From the NCBI GenBank assembly GCA_019636335.1, contig JAHBXR010000025.1:1-64000 (forward strand): a stretch of 64,000 nucleotides of DNA, in the 5' to 3' direction. Positions 25,671-33,879 of this stretch are shown piece after piece. The DNA is from Pirellulales bacterium (lineage in GTDB: Bacteria; Planctomycetota; Planctomycetia; Pirellulales; JAEUIK01). Each line of letters begins with the position of its first letter. Within the stretch, counting starts at the first letter, position 1. The notes beneath the pieces are model-generated. The model ran no database searches and had not been told where the DNA came from. It saw only the letters and a program-made list of their open reading frames with translations. The translations under genes and the position numbers were made by a program.

Positions 25671-27008
25671 CTAGACCAGCTCGCGCAGCGGCTCGCGATG
25701 ATCGAGCAGGTAGGTGGGCCGGCCGCTATGATCGTTGATCGTGGTCGTGGCCACGTCGATGCCGAGATTGTGGTACAGCGTGGCGAAGACTTCCTGGAAA
25801 TGGACAGGCCGTTCCTTCGGCACCTCGGCCAGGCGCGTCGTTTCGCCAATCACCTGCCCCGTGCGCATGCCGCCTCCGGCGAGCAGTCCGCAGGCGACCT
25901 GGGGCCAGTGATCGCGACCGGCGCTGGGATTGATACGCGGCGTGCGACCGAACTCCCCCCAGACGACCACCGACACATCGTCCAACATGCCGCGTTGTTC
26001 GAGATCTTCGATCAAAGCGCTTACACCTTGATCCAGTAGCGGCATCTCCTCGCGCCCCTGGCGAAAATTCGCGCCGTGCCAGTCCCAGCGACTGAAGGCG
26101 AGCGTCACGCAGCGCACGCCCGCCGAGACGAGCCGCCGCGCGACGAGAAAGTTGTCGAGCAGCCGCGGACCGCCGTCGTCTTTGTTCTCGGGATATCCGC
26201 GACCGTAGCAATCGCGGAGCTTTTCGTCCTCGCGACTCAAATCGAGCGCTTCGACCAGCTTGCTCGACGTCAGCACGTCGAACGCGCGGCGGTTGAAGGC
26301 ATCCATGCCGTCCATCATGCCGCTGGCGTCGCTTTCGCGGCGGAACCGATCGAGCGCCGCAAGCACGGTCTGACGATCACCCAAGCGGTCGAGCGTCACG
26401 CCGGACAGCGTCATATTGGCCAGGCCTTCGCTGTCGGGCTTGAAGGGGGCGTGTGCCTTGCCGAGAAAGCCCGGCTCGCCGGCGTTCGCCCAGGGCATGT
26501 GTCCCATGCGCGGCGCAAGCCCCACGAACGGCGGCACCGCGCGATCGACGGGGCCTTGCAGCTTCGACACCACCGAACCCAGCGCAGGCCAGCCCCCTTG
26601 CGGCTGCGGCCCACCCTCGTTGTGGCCGCTATTGCACATGTATGACGAATGGGAACCGTCAGCCCCCACCAGCGTGCGAATCACCGCCAGCTTGTCGGCC
26701 ATCTGCGCCAGCCGCGGAAAATGCTCGCAGAACTCGATGCCGGGTACGTTCGTGGCGATCGGGTTGAACTCGCCGCGGATCTCGGCCGGCGCCTCCGGCT
26801 TGAGATCGAACATGTCCTGATGCGGCGGACCTCCCGGTAGGAAGATCATGATTACCGCTTTGTGCGAAGACCGCGTGCCGGCGCGTGCCTCGGCCTCGTA
26901 GAGTTGCGGCAACGAAAGCCCACCCAGCGCCAGGCCGCCAATCTTGAGGAAGTTGCGGCGCGAAACGCCATCGCAGAAACGATAGCGCGGACCGTGGATC
27001 GTGAGCAT
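25671..27008 (-). CDS. DUF1501 family Tat-exported protein
   Basis: I choose the ATG at 27008 because a GGGAGG site lies 6 nt upstream; a second ATG at 27014 is too close to it. The 445-residue protein has a twin-arginine signal (SRRNFLKIGGLALGG) at about residues 14-28. The rest is the DUF1501 alkaline-phosphatase-like fold, with FLPGGPPHQDMFDLKP near residue 55, SGHNEGG near 130, and GEFGRTPRIN and GRDHWP near 345-360, which carry probable metal ligands. DUF1501 genes are abundant in planctomycetes, often next to DUF1549/DUF1553 cytochrome genes, but none is adjacent here. The molecular activity is unknown; a sulfatase or phosphatase-like hydrolase is plausible. Confidence 0.92.
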   Translation of the reverse strand: MLTIHGPRYRFCDGVSRRNFLKIGGLALGGLSLPQLYEAEARAGTRSSHKAVIMIFLPGGPPHQDMFDLKPEAPAEIRGEFNPIATNVPGIEFCEHFPRLAQMADKLAVIRTLVGADGSHSSYMCNSGHNEGGPQPQGGWPALGSVVSKLQGPVDRAVPPFVGLAPRMGHMPWANAGEPGFLGKAHAPFKPDSEGLANMTLSGVTLDRLGDRQTVLAALDRFRRESDASGMMDGMDAFNRRAFDVLTSSKLVEALDLSREDEKLRDCYGRGYPENKDDGGPRLLDNFLVARRLVSAGVRCVTLAFSRWDWHGANFRQGREEMPLLDQGVSALIEDLEQRGMLDDVSVVVWGEFGRTPRINPSAGRDHWPQVACGLLAGGGMRTGQVIGETTRLAEVPKERPVHFQEVFATLYHNLGIDVATTTINDHSGRPTYLLDHREPLRELV

Positions 27009-27195
27009 GAACATCCTCCCATGGCGTGCTTCGATCGCAGCCATAACTCCAAGCGAGATCCTATCGACCCGCGCTGATGGGATCAACGCGAAGATGAACT
27101 TTCCGCAGGATTTGCCAGCCCGTTGACGCCGGTCGTAGCGGCTGCGAAGTTGGCACACGCGTCTGAAGAAGCAGCCCCCGTCGAGAACATGGCCC

Positions 27196-27777
27196 ATGGC
27201 GAAGAAGGAACTGATCCGTTGCCCCTGGCCCGTCGCCGACGACCCGCTCTACGTGGCCTATCACGACCGCGAGTGGGGCGTACCGGTGCGGCGCGACCAG
27301 AAGATCTTCGAGTTCCTCGTGCTCGAGGCGTTCCAGGCGGGACTCTCGTGGCGGACGATCTTGAATCGCCGCGAGGGGTTTCGGCAGGCGTTCGCCGGCT
27401 TCGACTACGAACAGGTCGCTACGTTCACCAAGCGCGACGAGGCCCGGCTGATGCAAGACACGGGTATCATTCGCAACCGGGCGAAGATCGAATCGGCCGT
27501 CACGAACGCACAGCGTTTCATCGAAGTCCGTGAGGAGTTTGGCACCTTCTCGAAGTACATGTGGAGTTGGGTCGGCGGTCAACCGATCGTGAACCAAATT
27601 CGCACCAAGGCCGACTATAAAGCCACCAGCCCCGAGGGGGACGCCTGGGCCAAAGATCTGAAGAAGCGGGGCTTCAAGTTCCTCGGCCCCACGGTGATCT
27701 ACGCCCACATGCAGGCCACCGGCATGGTCAACGACCACACGGTCGATTGCTTCCGCTATCGGGAGTTGCAGAAGTAG
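27196..27777 (+). CDS. tag: DNA-3-methyladenine glycosylase I
   Basis: The 193-residue base-excision repair enzyme removes 3-methyladenine from alkylated DNA. The zinc site of Tag is complete: Cys9 (IRCPW), His23 (YHDREWG), His181 and Cys185 (NDHTVDCF). The conserved LEAFQAGLSWRTILNRRE helix is at about residues 43-60 and GIIRNRAKIESAV near 92-104. It is preceded by a leader without an obvious Shine-Dalgarno site. It ends directly before a palindromic repeat pair. Confidence 0.96.
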   Translation: MAKKELIRCPWPVADDPLYVAYHDREWGVPVRRDQKIFEFLVLEAFQAGLSWRTILNRREGFRQAFAGFDYEQVATFTKRDEARLMQDTGIIRNRAKIESAVTNAQRFIEVREEFGTFSKYMWSWVGGQPIVNQIRTKADYKATSPEGDAWAKDLKKRGFKFLGPTVIYAHMQATGMVNDHTVDCFRYRELQK

Positions 27778-27848
27778 GTCAGGTACTCCGTACCTGACAA
27801 TGCTCGACGATGCCGAACGAACTGGCTGTCAGGTACGGAGTACCTGAC
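27778..27848. repeat. Two copies of a palindromic GTCAGGTAC repeat
   Basis: Copy one (27778-27798) is GTCAGGTAC-TCC-GTACCTGAC and copy two (27828-27848) is GTCAGGTAC-GGA-GTACCTGAC. Each is a perfect 9-bp inverted repeat with a 3-nt loop, both end in AAT, and the two copies are exact reverse complements of each other. They start at the base after the tag stop and lie between two convergent genes, which would suit a bidirectional transcript end. Confidence 0.8.
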
Positions 27849-27853
27849 AATAC

Positions 27854-27881
27854 CTCCCTGACCACTAGCCACTAACCCCTC
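27854..27881 (-). repeat. Heptad tandem repeat, three to four units, overlapping a stop codon
   Basis: On the plus strand the units are CTCCCTG (imperfect), ACCACTA, GCCACTA and ACCCCTC, the complement of the heptads at 9903 and 24419. The array covers the last codons and stop (27872-27874) of the dehydrogenase gene, whose final Arg-Gly-stop derive from the repeat. Confidence 0.6.
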
Positions 27882-28792
27882 TTCCGCCAATCGATTCCCG
27901 ACAGCTTCGCCAGTGCCAGTTCTAGCGCGTGCGTACCGTCGCGTTGATGGCCTTGCGCGGCGAGGGCGACGTAGAGCTGATACGACAGGGCCAGGCCCGG
28001 CATGGAGATGCCCATCCGCTTCGACTCGGCCAGGGCGATGCCCATGTCCTTGATGAAGTGCTCGACGAAGAAGCCGGGATCGAAGTTGTTGTCGATGATC
28101 CGGGGGCCCAGGTTATTCAGCGACCAACTCCCCGCGGCGCCGGGACCGACCGACTCGAGCATCGTCTTCAGGTCGAGCCCCGCCTTGTAGCCGTAGAGCA
28201 AGGCCTCGCAGACGCCGATCATGTTCGTGGCGATGAGGATCTGGTTGGCCATCTTCGTGTGCTGCCCGGCGCCGGGGCCGCCCTGGTGGATGATGGTCTT
28301 GCCCATCGCCTCCCAGCAGGGGCGCAAGGCTTCGACGACCGCCTGGTCTCCGCCGATCATGATCGAGAGCCGCGCTTCACGGGCGCCGACATCTCCGCCC
28401 GAGACCGGCGCGTCGACGCTGGACACGCCGCGCTCCTTCGCTCGCTGGGCGATCTCCTCGGCCAGCGACGGCTCGCTCGTCGTCATGTCGACCAGGATGT
28501 TTCCCTGCTTCGAGCCGGCCAGCGCGCCCTCTTCGCCCAGGATCACGTGGCGCACATCGTGTGGAAAGCCGACGATCGAGAAGATCACGTCCGATTGCTC
28601 CGCCACCCCGCGGGGTGAATCGGCCCACTGGGCGCCGGCCTCGAGCAGCTTCCGGGCTTTCTCTTTCGTGCGGTTGTAGACCGTGGCCGAAAAGCCCTTG
28701 GCAATCAGATGGCCGCACATGCTCGAACCCATCACGCCGGTGCCGATCCAGCCGATGCGGGTCTCGCCGGGAACAATCTTCCTAACGCTCAT
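27872..28792 (-). CDS. 3-hydroxyisobutyrate/beta-hydroxyacid dehydrogenase family protein
   Basis: The start at 28792 is backed by an AGGAAA site and gives a 306-residue NAD(P)-dependent oxidoreductase. GWIGTGVMGSSM (about residues 14-25) is the Rossmann motif, and VDAPVSGGDVGAREARLSIM (around 120-140) is the substrate-binding signature of the family. The catalytic lysine is in GAGQHTKMANQ near residue 175. Relatives reduce or oxidise beta-hydroxyacids such as 3-hydroxyisobutyrate, tartronate semialdehyde, glyoxylate or succinic semialdehyde; the exact substrate is open. The extreme C-terminus lies within a heptad repeat. Confidence 0.92.
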   Translation of the reverse strand: MSVRKIVPGETRIGWIGTGVMGSSMCGHLIAKGFSATVYNRTKEKARKLLEAGAQWADSPRGVAEQSDVIFSIVGFPHDVRHVILGEEGALAGSKQGNILVDMTTSEPSLAEEIAQRAKERGVSSVDAPVSGGDVGAREARLSIMIGGDQAVVEALRPCWEAMGKTIIHQGGPGAGQHTKMANQILIATNMIGVCEALLYGYKAGLDLKTMLESVGPGAAGSWSLNNLGPRIIDNNFDPGFFVEHFIKDMGIALAESKRMGISMPGLALSYQLYVALAAQGHQRDGTHALELALAKLSGIDWRKRG

Positions 28793-28880
28793 CGCGATGT
28801 TTTCCTGCTGCTGACAACGAGGGGATGCCGATGCGGCGACGGTGAAATAGCTGCCACCGCCAAGGTCGCCGTCCAAGAAT

Positions 28881-29570
28881 CTACCAGCGCTCCTCCGGTC
28901 GGCGGAGCACCTCTTGCAAGATGAAGGCCTGTCGCAAACCGGCCGGCGAGCGGAGCAACTCGGCAAGACCGTCGAGTGCGGTGGGGGACGTTTCGGTAGC
29001 TGCCGCCTCCGATGTCCCCCCCGCGGCGGGAGCGCTCGTGGATCCGAGCTGCCCGACCTGATGGTCGAAGACCGAGCTGAGGTGCGCCTGCATCAACTCG
29101 TCGGCATCGTCGACCTTGGCCAGATGCGCTGCGCGTTCTTCGTAGGCGGTGGTACTGAGATGCTGTTCGACGTGTTGTGCGACCGGCTCGCGACCGATCC
29201 GTTCTTCGTCGGTGAGGACGACGGGGCGTTGCGCCACGGGCTTGGGTCGGGGACGCGATCGGGGGGGCTGCCTGGGCTCGGGGCGCACGATCTCGACCTC
29301 GCGCGGCTGGCCTCCTCGGCGGCGTTCCGCGGCGCGGCGGAGAAATTCTTCGACCTCGTCGGTCAGTTTCTTCTGCTCGTGGGCCCCCTGTCCTTGCTGT
29401 GGCGGCGCCACGCGGCGCGGGGCCGGGCGCTGGGGCGCTCCGGCCGGGGGCTTGTTGCCACGGCGTGCTGCGATAATCGTCCGTATGACATAGGCCAGCG
29501 GAATAAGGATTGCCGCCGCGGCGACGATGAAGTCCCCCACATCAGCGGCTATCAATACGCCTTGCGCCAT
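28881..29570 (-). CDS. Single-pass, proline-rich protein in the FloA operon
   Basis: The 229-residue product has one transmembrane segment at about residues 10-33 (DVGDFIVAAAAILIPLAYVIRT, shown in part) with very short N-terminal tail, then a long soluble part. Residues 40-120 are Pro/Arg/Gln-rich and strongly basic, probably disordered; residues 130-200 hold a helical region. No named domain is visible. It starts 4 bp after the floA stop and is therefore very likely co-translated with FloA. A scaffold or anchor role in FloA microdomains is inference. Confidence 0.75.
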   Translation of the reverse strand: MAQGVLIAADVGDFIVAAAAILIPLAYVIRTIIAARRGNKPPAGAPQRPAPRRVAPPQQGQGAHEQKKLTDEVEEFLRRAAERRRGGQPREVEIVRPEPRQPPRSRPRPKPVAQRPVVLTDEERIGREPVAQHVEQHLSTTAYEERAAHLAKVDDADELMQAHLSSVFDHQVGQLGSTSAPAAGGTSEAAATETSPTALDGLAELLRSPAGLRQAFILQEVLRRPEERW

Positions 29571-29574
29571 GCGT

Positions 29575-30627
29575 CTAGCTCCGCCTCGCGGGGTTCGAGC
29601 CGGTCATGGCGATGGTGTGACGCATTTCCGTGTCGGCCTGCACGTTGCGCAGCTTGTAATAATCGAGAATGCCCAAGGTACCGCCGCGGAAGGCTTCGGC
29701 GATGGCCTTGGGGACCTGAGCTTCGGCCTCGACCACCTTGGCCCGGCTCTCTTCGATCTGCGCGATCATCTCCTGCTCGCGCGAGGCGGCCATGGCCCGC
29801 GTGCCTTCGGCCTTGGCGCGGGCCACGCGCGTGTCGGCTTCGGCCTGATCGGCCTGCAAACGCGCGCCTATATTGTCTCCCACGTCGATGTCGGCGATGT
29901 CGATCGAGACGATCTCGAACGCCGTCTGCGAATCGAGACGCCGGGCGAGCACGGCCTTGGAGATCATGTCGGGGTTTTCCAAGACCTTTGTATGCGTATC
30001 GGCCGAGCCGATGGCGCTGACAATGCCCTCGCCCACGCGAGCTACGATGGTCTCTTCCTTGGCCCCGCCGATGAGCTGTTGCAGATTGGCACGCACCGTG
30101 ACGCGCGCCTTGACCTTGAGTTGAATGCCGTTCTTGGCCACGGCGTCGAGCGTGGGGCGATCGGAATTCTGGGACGGGCAGTCGATCACCTTGGGATAGA
30201 CGCTGGTCTGCACGGCCTCGAGCACGTTGCGTCCGGCCAGATCGATCGCCGTGGCCAGCTTGAAGGGGAGATCGATCGTCTTGGCCTTTTTGGCGGCGAT
30301 GATCGCCCGGATCACGAGCGGCACGTTGCCGCCGGCCAGGTAGTGGGCCTCGAGCGCCTTGCTCGTGATGCCCGTCTCTTCGCCCAGTCCCGCCTGCACG
30401 GCCATGATCTTGGTGCGCACGATGACCGCGGGGCTCACCTTGCGGAAGGTCATGCCCAGCAGATCGAAGATGCCGATACCGGCGCCGGTCGTCACCGACT
30501 GGATATACAGCCGGAAGTAGCGCACGAAGATGGCGAACAAAACCAACGAGAAGATCAGCACCCCGAAAAGGACCACGATCACCACGATCGAGCCGAAATT
30601 CTCGGGCAGTTGGGCAAGAAGTCGCAT
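29575..30627 (-). CDS. floA: Flotillin-like protein FloA
   Basis: The 350-residue protein matches bacterial flotillin FloA (YqfA). A hydrophobic N-terminus (residues 14-38) is followed by the SPFH/band-7-like region (FRLYIQSVTTGAGIGIFDLLGMTFRKV near 37-62, in parts), and a C-terminal Ala/Glu-rich coiled coil (ADQAEADTRVARAKAEG, EESRAKVVEAEAQVPKAIAEA). FloA forms functional membrane microdomains that scaffold signalling and protease complexes. Its gene is downstream of two NfeD-family genes, the standard flotillin partner, so the operon is functionally coherent. Length is close to the usual 330 residues. Confidence 0.95.
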   Translation of the reverse strand: MRLLAQLPENFGSIVVIVVLFGVLIFSLVLFAIFVRYFRLYIQSVTTGAGIGIFDLLGMTFRKVSPAVIVRTKIMAVQAGLGEETGITSKALEAHYLAGGNVPLVIRAIIAAKKAKTIDLPFKLATAIDLAGRNVLEAVQTSVYPKVIDCPSQNSDRPTLDAVAKNGIQLKVKARVTVRANLQQLIGGAKEETIVARVGEGIVSAIGSADTHTKVLENPDMISKAVLARRLDSQTAFEIVSIDIADIDVGDNIGARLQADQAEADTRVARAKAEGTRAMAASREQEMIAQIEESRAKVVEAEAQVPKAIAEAFRGGTLGILDYYKLRNVQADTEMRHTIAMTGSNPARRS

Positions 30628-30733
30628 GACTTGTTCCTGATGTGGGGCGAGCCAGCGCGGCGCGGAGAGTCCTTGGGCGATCCACCCGAGGCACCGCGCC
30701 GCAAGCCCGATTTACCGGAGCCGGCGCGCGCTG

Positions 30734-31309
30734 TCAAGAAAGTGGCTTGTCCCAGGGCTCGATTCCGAGCGATTCGATGGGGCGCGAAAGCTGGTCGTCG
30801 AAGGGCTCGGACGAGGGGGTTTCCTCGATCGCGCGAACCACGACTCGATGCCCCTCGACGGCCACCACGCGGAGCAGTTGCCCGGGCTCGATAGGCATAC
30901 TCTCGCTGACGGCATCCACGGTCCGCCCGCCGATCACCGCCGCTCCGCTGAGCAGCATCTTCGACTTGGCTCGTCCGGTCTTGCCGACCAGCGCGCGAAG
31001 CTCGCGGCGATCGTCATCGTCGGGCAGCACCTCTTCGGCCGAGGGAGGACGCAGCAGCAGGCGGCGCCCCATGGGGGTCTCGGGCCAGACCTTGACCGCC
31101 GCGGCCAACACCGCCGGCACAAGCACCACGGTCACGCCCAGGAACAGGAACCCACGCAAGGGGCCCGACATGTAGGCCAGCGTAATCGCCGCGAGGATCG
31201 TGCAAACCGCCAGAAAACCGAGCACGCCCCCCGTGGGGAGGAAGAACTCGAGCGCGACGAGCGCCAGGCCCACGATCAGCAGAATGGATGCCCACGCCAG
31301 ATAGTCCAT
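30734..31309 (-). CDS. Short NfeD-family membrane protein
   Basis: The 191-residue product has three hydrophobic segments in the first 75 residues (YLAWASILLIVGLALVALEF; VLGFLAVCTILAAITLAYM; FLFLGVTVVLVPAVLAAAV), then a soluble C-terminal part. The latter ends in a beta-rich OB-fold (LVGKTGRAKSKMLLSGAAVI...LLRVVAVEGHRVVV, shown in part), which is the hallmark of NfeD. The ClpP-like protease part of long NfeD is absent, so this is the short form. It lies between long nfeD and floA. Confidence 0.88.
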   Translation of the reverse strand: MDYLAWASILLIVGLALVALEFFLPTGGVLGFLAVCTILAAITLAYMSGPLRGFLFLGVTVVLVPAVLAAAVKVWPETPMGRRLLLRPPSAEEVLPDDDDRRELRALVGKTGRAKSKMLLSGAAVIGGRTVDAVSESMPIEPGQLLRVVAVEGHRVVVRAIEETPSSEPFDDQLSRPIESLGIEPWDKPLS

Positions 31310-31348
31310 CGTCTACACGCCATTCCGTTGCGAATGCCAAGGGCCGGC

Positions 31349-33670
31349 CTAGCGTTGGACCGACTTCACCACGACGCGGTTTGCGCGGGCTTCGACCACG
31401 ACAACCTCGGTGCCGGCGGCGATCAGCTCGCCGTCGGCAATCACGTCCACCACCAGATCGTCGAAGCGTGCCTTGCCCGAGGGAGTCAGTTGCGTGACGG
31501 TGCGTCCTTCGTGCCCGAGCAGTGTACTATAGTCGGCCAGGGCCTCGCGACGGGAGATGGTTTCGAGTTCTTCATGCGAAGGGGGCTCGAGCATCACGCG
31601 TTGCAGGCCCGGGGTATGCGGCAACAGGCGTCGCAGGAAACTGGCCGCCACGACGAATCCGGCTACGGAAACGGTGACCATCACCAGCGAGCCGCGCAGG
31701 TCGCGAAATTGCTGGCTATCGTGCGGCACCAGAAACGACTGGCTCGCCAGAACCAGCGAGGCGAGCACGAGCAATCCGCCGCCAAAGCCAAAGATGCCAA
31801 AGCCGGGAAAGACGAACACCTCGAGCAGAATGCACATGATGCCGACGGCAAACAGCACGATCTCGAGCCAGGCCACGGTCCCGCCGAGATAGTTGCCCCA
31901 GAAGAACAGCGCGAAGGCGAGTAAACCGACAAACGCCCCCGCGCCGATGCCCGGCGTCTTGAATTCGATATAAAACGCCACGAAACCGATGAACAACAGC
32001 AACGAAGGGACGCCAGGCGTGCGAATAATCTGCACGAACACATCGGTCCAGCCCGGCTCGACCAGCCGAGGAACACGTTCGAGCCCATAGAGGTCGGAGA
32101 TCTCGCCAGGGTCGGCGACGATGTGCCGCGCCAGTCCCAACTCGCCGGCGCGATGGGCATCGAGCTCGAGCGTGGCGCCCGGCTGCGTGATCTCGCGTCC
32201 TTGCTCCCAGTCGACGGCATTCTGCAAGCGTCCCGCCTCGTCGGCGGTCATGTAATCGAGCAGACCGTCGCGCGCGCGGCGGAACTCGTAGACCACGATT
32301 TCCGGATCGACGAGCGCGGCGGCCACTCCGGCCGAGCGCCCCTTGCGCATCGCCAGATCTCCGGCCGAGACGCCATACGCCTTGGCATCCGCCTCGTCGA
32401 GCGGCACGTTCTGCCAGCCACCACCCAAGCGGGCCTCATCGGCCAGCACGATCTGGTCGCAACCCAGCGCGATGAAGGCCGCGTCGGCTTCCGCCTCGTT
32501 GGTTACCAGCGCCACGGTGCGCACCTCGCGCGGGTCGAGATCGGCCAGGAAATTCGCCAGCGCCAGGCTATCAGCGGGAGCTCCCCCCGGGCTGTCGATG
32601 CCCACGACGATGAAGTTCACCTTTTGCCGGGCAAGCTGTTCCTGGATCATCCGCCTGGCCTGCTCGGCACTGGCCGCGGTGATCGGTCCCGTGACGTTGA
32701 CGCGGATCGCGCGCCACTCTTCCCCCAGCGAGGGATCTTCTTCCGTGGCTTCGGGGGGGAGTGACAGGGCCCGGGCCAGCGCGCGGCGATCGTCGGCCAG
32801 ATATTTCACAAAGCCGAGCTCGCGACCTTCGCGTCCCGTGAACGAGGCGAGCTGCCCTGCCGGTTTCAGCACGCGTTGGCTGATAACGGTCACGCGCTGC
32901 TGCAACTCCTCGAGCTCGCTCGCAAGAATGAAATCGCGCCCGGTGTCGGTTTCGACCTCGAGTACCTCGACCGCCGGATTGAGCATGCCGAGCACGATCG
33001 CCACGGGCACCGTGCGGCGGCTCTTGGCAATCTCGCTGTAGCCCCCCAACAGCACCGGGCTGATGACCTGCTCTCCTTCGCTGGCGTCCCCCAGACGGGC
33101 GTCTGGGTGCATGACGATTTCATCGCAGGCGACCACAGGCAGCACGGTGTGCCCCGAGATCGACTCGGGCAGGTAGGCCACCGTCGTCGCGCCGGTGAGC
33201 TGCGGACCGGCGAGGAAGCGTGCCAGATCGAGCGCCTTGCCGAAATCGTTGCGGCCGGGCTGGAATTCGAAGATCAGAATCGGCCATTGTCCCCGCCGCT
33301 TGGCTTCGTCGACAAAACGCCGCGCCACGGACTGAATGCGGCGCTCCACCGCGCCATTCAAGGGCGCTGGCACGCGGAGCAGCGTGCCGATGAACTCCCG
33401 GCGCAGGGCATCGGGCCTGGCCGGCTCCGACACGTTCGGCTCAGTGGCTTCCGCCGGGGCTTCCGCGGCGCGCGCAGCGTCGACCGCATCTTCTGCCGTG
33501 GAAGCGCCCCCCAGTTCCTCGGCTTCGGCAACGGGCGTCTCGGGCGAGGCCTCCTGTGCCTGGAGCAAGACGGGCAACACGGAGAGCCCAGCGGCGCAGA
33601 GCAACGCCCCCAGGAGAGAGAACGGCCGTAGGTAGACGATCGCGCGAGCCATCCGTTCGTGCGACCGCAT
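31349..33670 (-). CDS. Long NfeD-family protein with two ClpP-like regions
   Basis: The 773-residue protein has an N-terminal signal peptide (an ATG at 33652 is a possible alternative start). Two ClpP/SppA-like regions follow: residues about 85-200 (ILIFEFQPGRND, VACDEIVMHPDARLG) and about 320-430 (VVGIDSPGGAPADSL, ALGCDQIVLADEARLG). The middle and C-terminal part has three to five hydrophobic segments at about 540-690 and a C-terminal OB-fold (TVTQLTPSGKARFDDL). In ordinary NfeD the protease serine lies in a SAG motif just before IALAADKI; here the equivalent stretches read EADAAFIALGCDQI and SISGHTVLPVVACDEI, so catalysis may be lost. It heads the FloA operon. Confidence 0.88.
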   Translation of the reverse strand: MRSHERMARAIVYLRPFSLLGALLCAAGLSVLPVLLQAQEASPETPVAEAEELGGASTAEDAVDAARAAEAPAEATEPNVSEPARPDALRREFIGTLLRVPAPLNGAVERRIQSVARRFVDEAKRRGQWPILIFEFQPGRNDFGKALDLARFLAGPQLTGATTVAYLPESISGHTVLPVVACDEIVMHPDARLGDASEGEQVISPVLLGGYSEIAKSRRTVPVAIVLGMLNPAVEVLEVETDTGRDFILASELEELQQRVTVISQRVLKPAGQLASFTGREGRELGFVKYLADDRRALARALSLPPEATEEDPSLGEEWRAIRVNVTGPITAASAEQARRMIQEQLARQKVNFIVVGIDSPGGAPADSLALANFLADLDPREVRTVALVTNEAEADAAFIALGCDQIVLADEARLGGGWQNVPLDEADAKAYGVSAGDLAMRKGRSAGVAAALVDPEIVVYEFRRARDGLLDYMTADEAGRLQNAVDWEQGREITQPGATLELDAHRAGELGLARHIVADPGEISDLYGLERVPRLVEPGWTDVFVQIIRTPGVPSLLLFIGFVAFYIEFKTPGIGAGAFVGLLAFALFFWGNYLGGTVAWLEIVLFAVGIMCILLEVFVFPGFGIFGFGGGLLVLASLVLASQSFLVPHDSQQFRDLRGSLVMVTVSVAGFVVAASFLRRLLPHTPGLQRVMLEPPSHEELETISRREALADYSTLLGHEGRTVTQLTPSGKARFDDLVVDVIADGELIAAGTEVVVVEARANRVVVKSVQR

Positions 33671-33879
33671 TTACCGGGCGATCGCCCTTCGATGTGCAAA
33701 GCCAGGACCCGGCCGTCCCGAGCGACAGCCGACCGCCTAAGCACATTATGCCGGCGCCAGGCAAGCCCTGCACGGGGTTCGCGGGTTTTCCGGCAAGAAG
33801 AGGAGTGCCGCACGAGGGTTACGCGACGAGAATCCTCGCCGACGCACACGGTGCGGCTGTTCGAGCTGCCGGGGTTCTC

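Noticed and set aside
24048..26039. 663-codon plus-strand frame spanning yjbQ, the SDR gene and DUF1501
   Set aside because: It crosses three well-supported genes in other frames and has no coherent protein features.
27778..27881. Possible CRISPR-like array after tag
   Set aside because: Only two palindromes with one 29-nt spacer, followed by heptads; no cas genes and no regular array.
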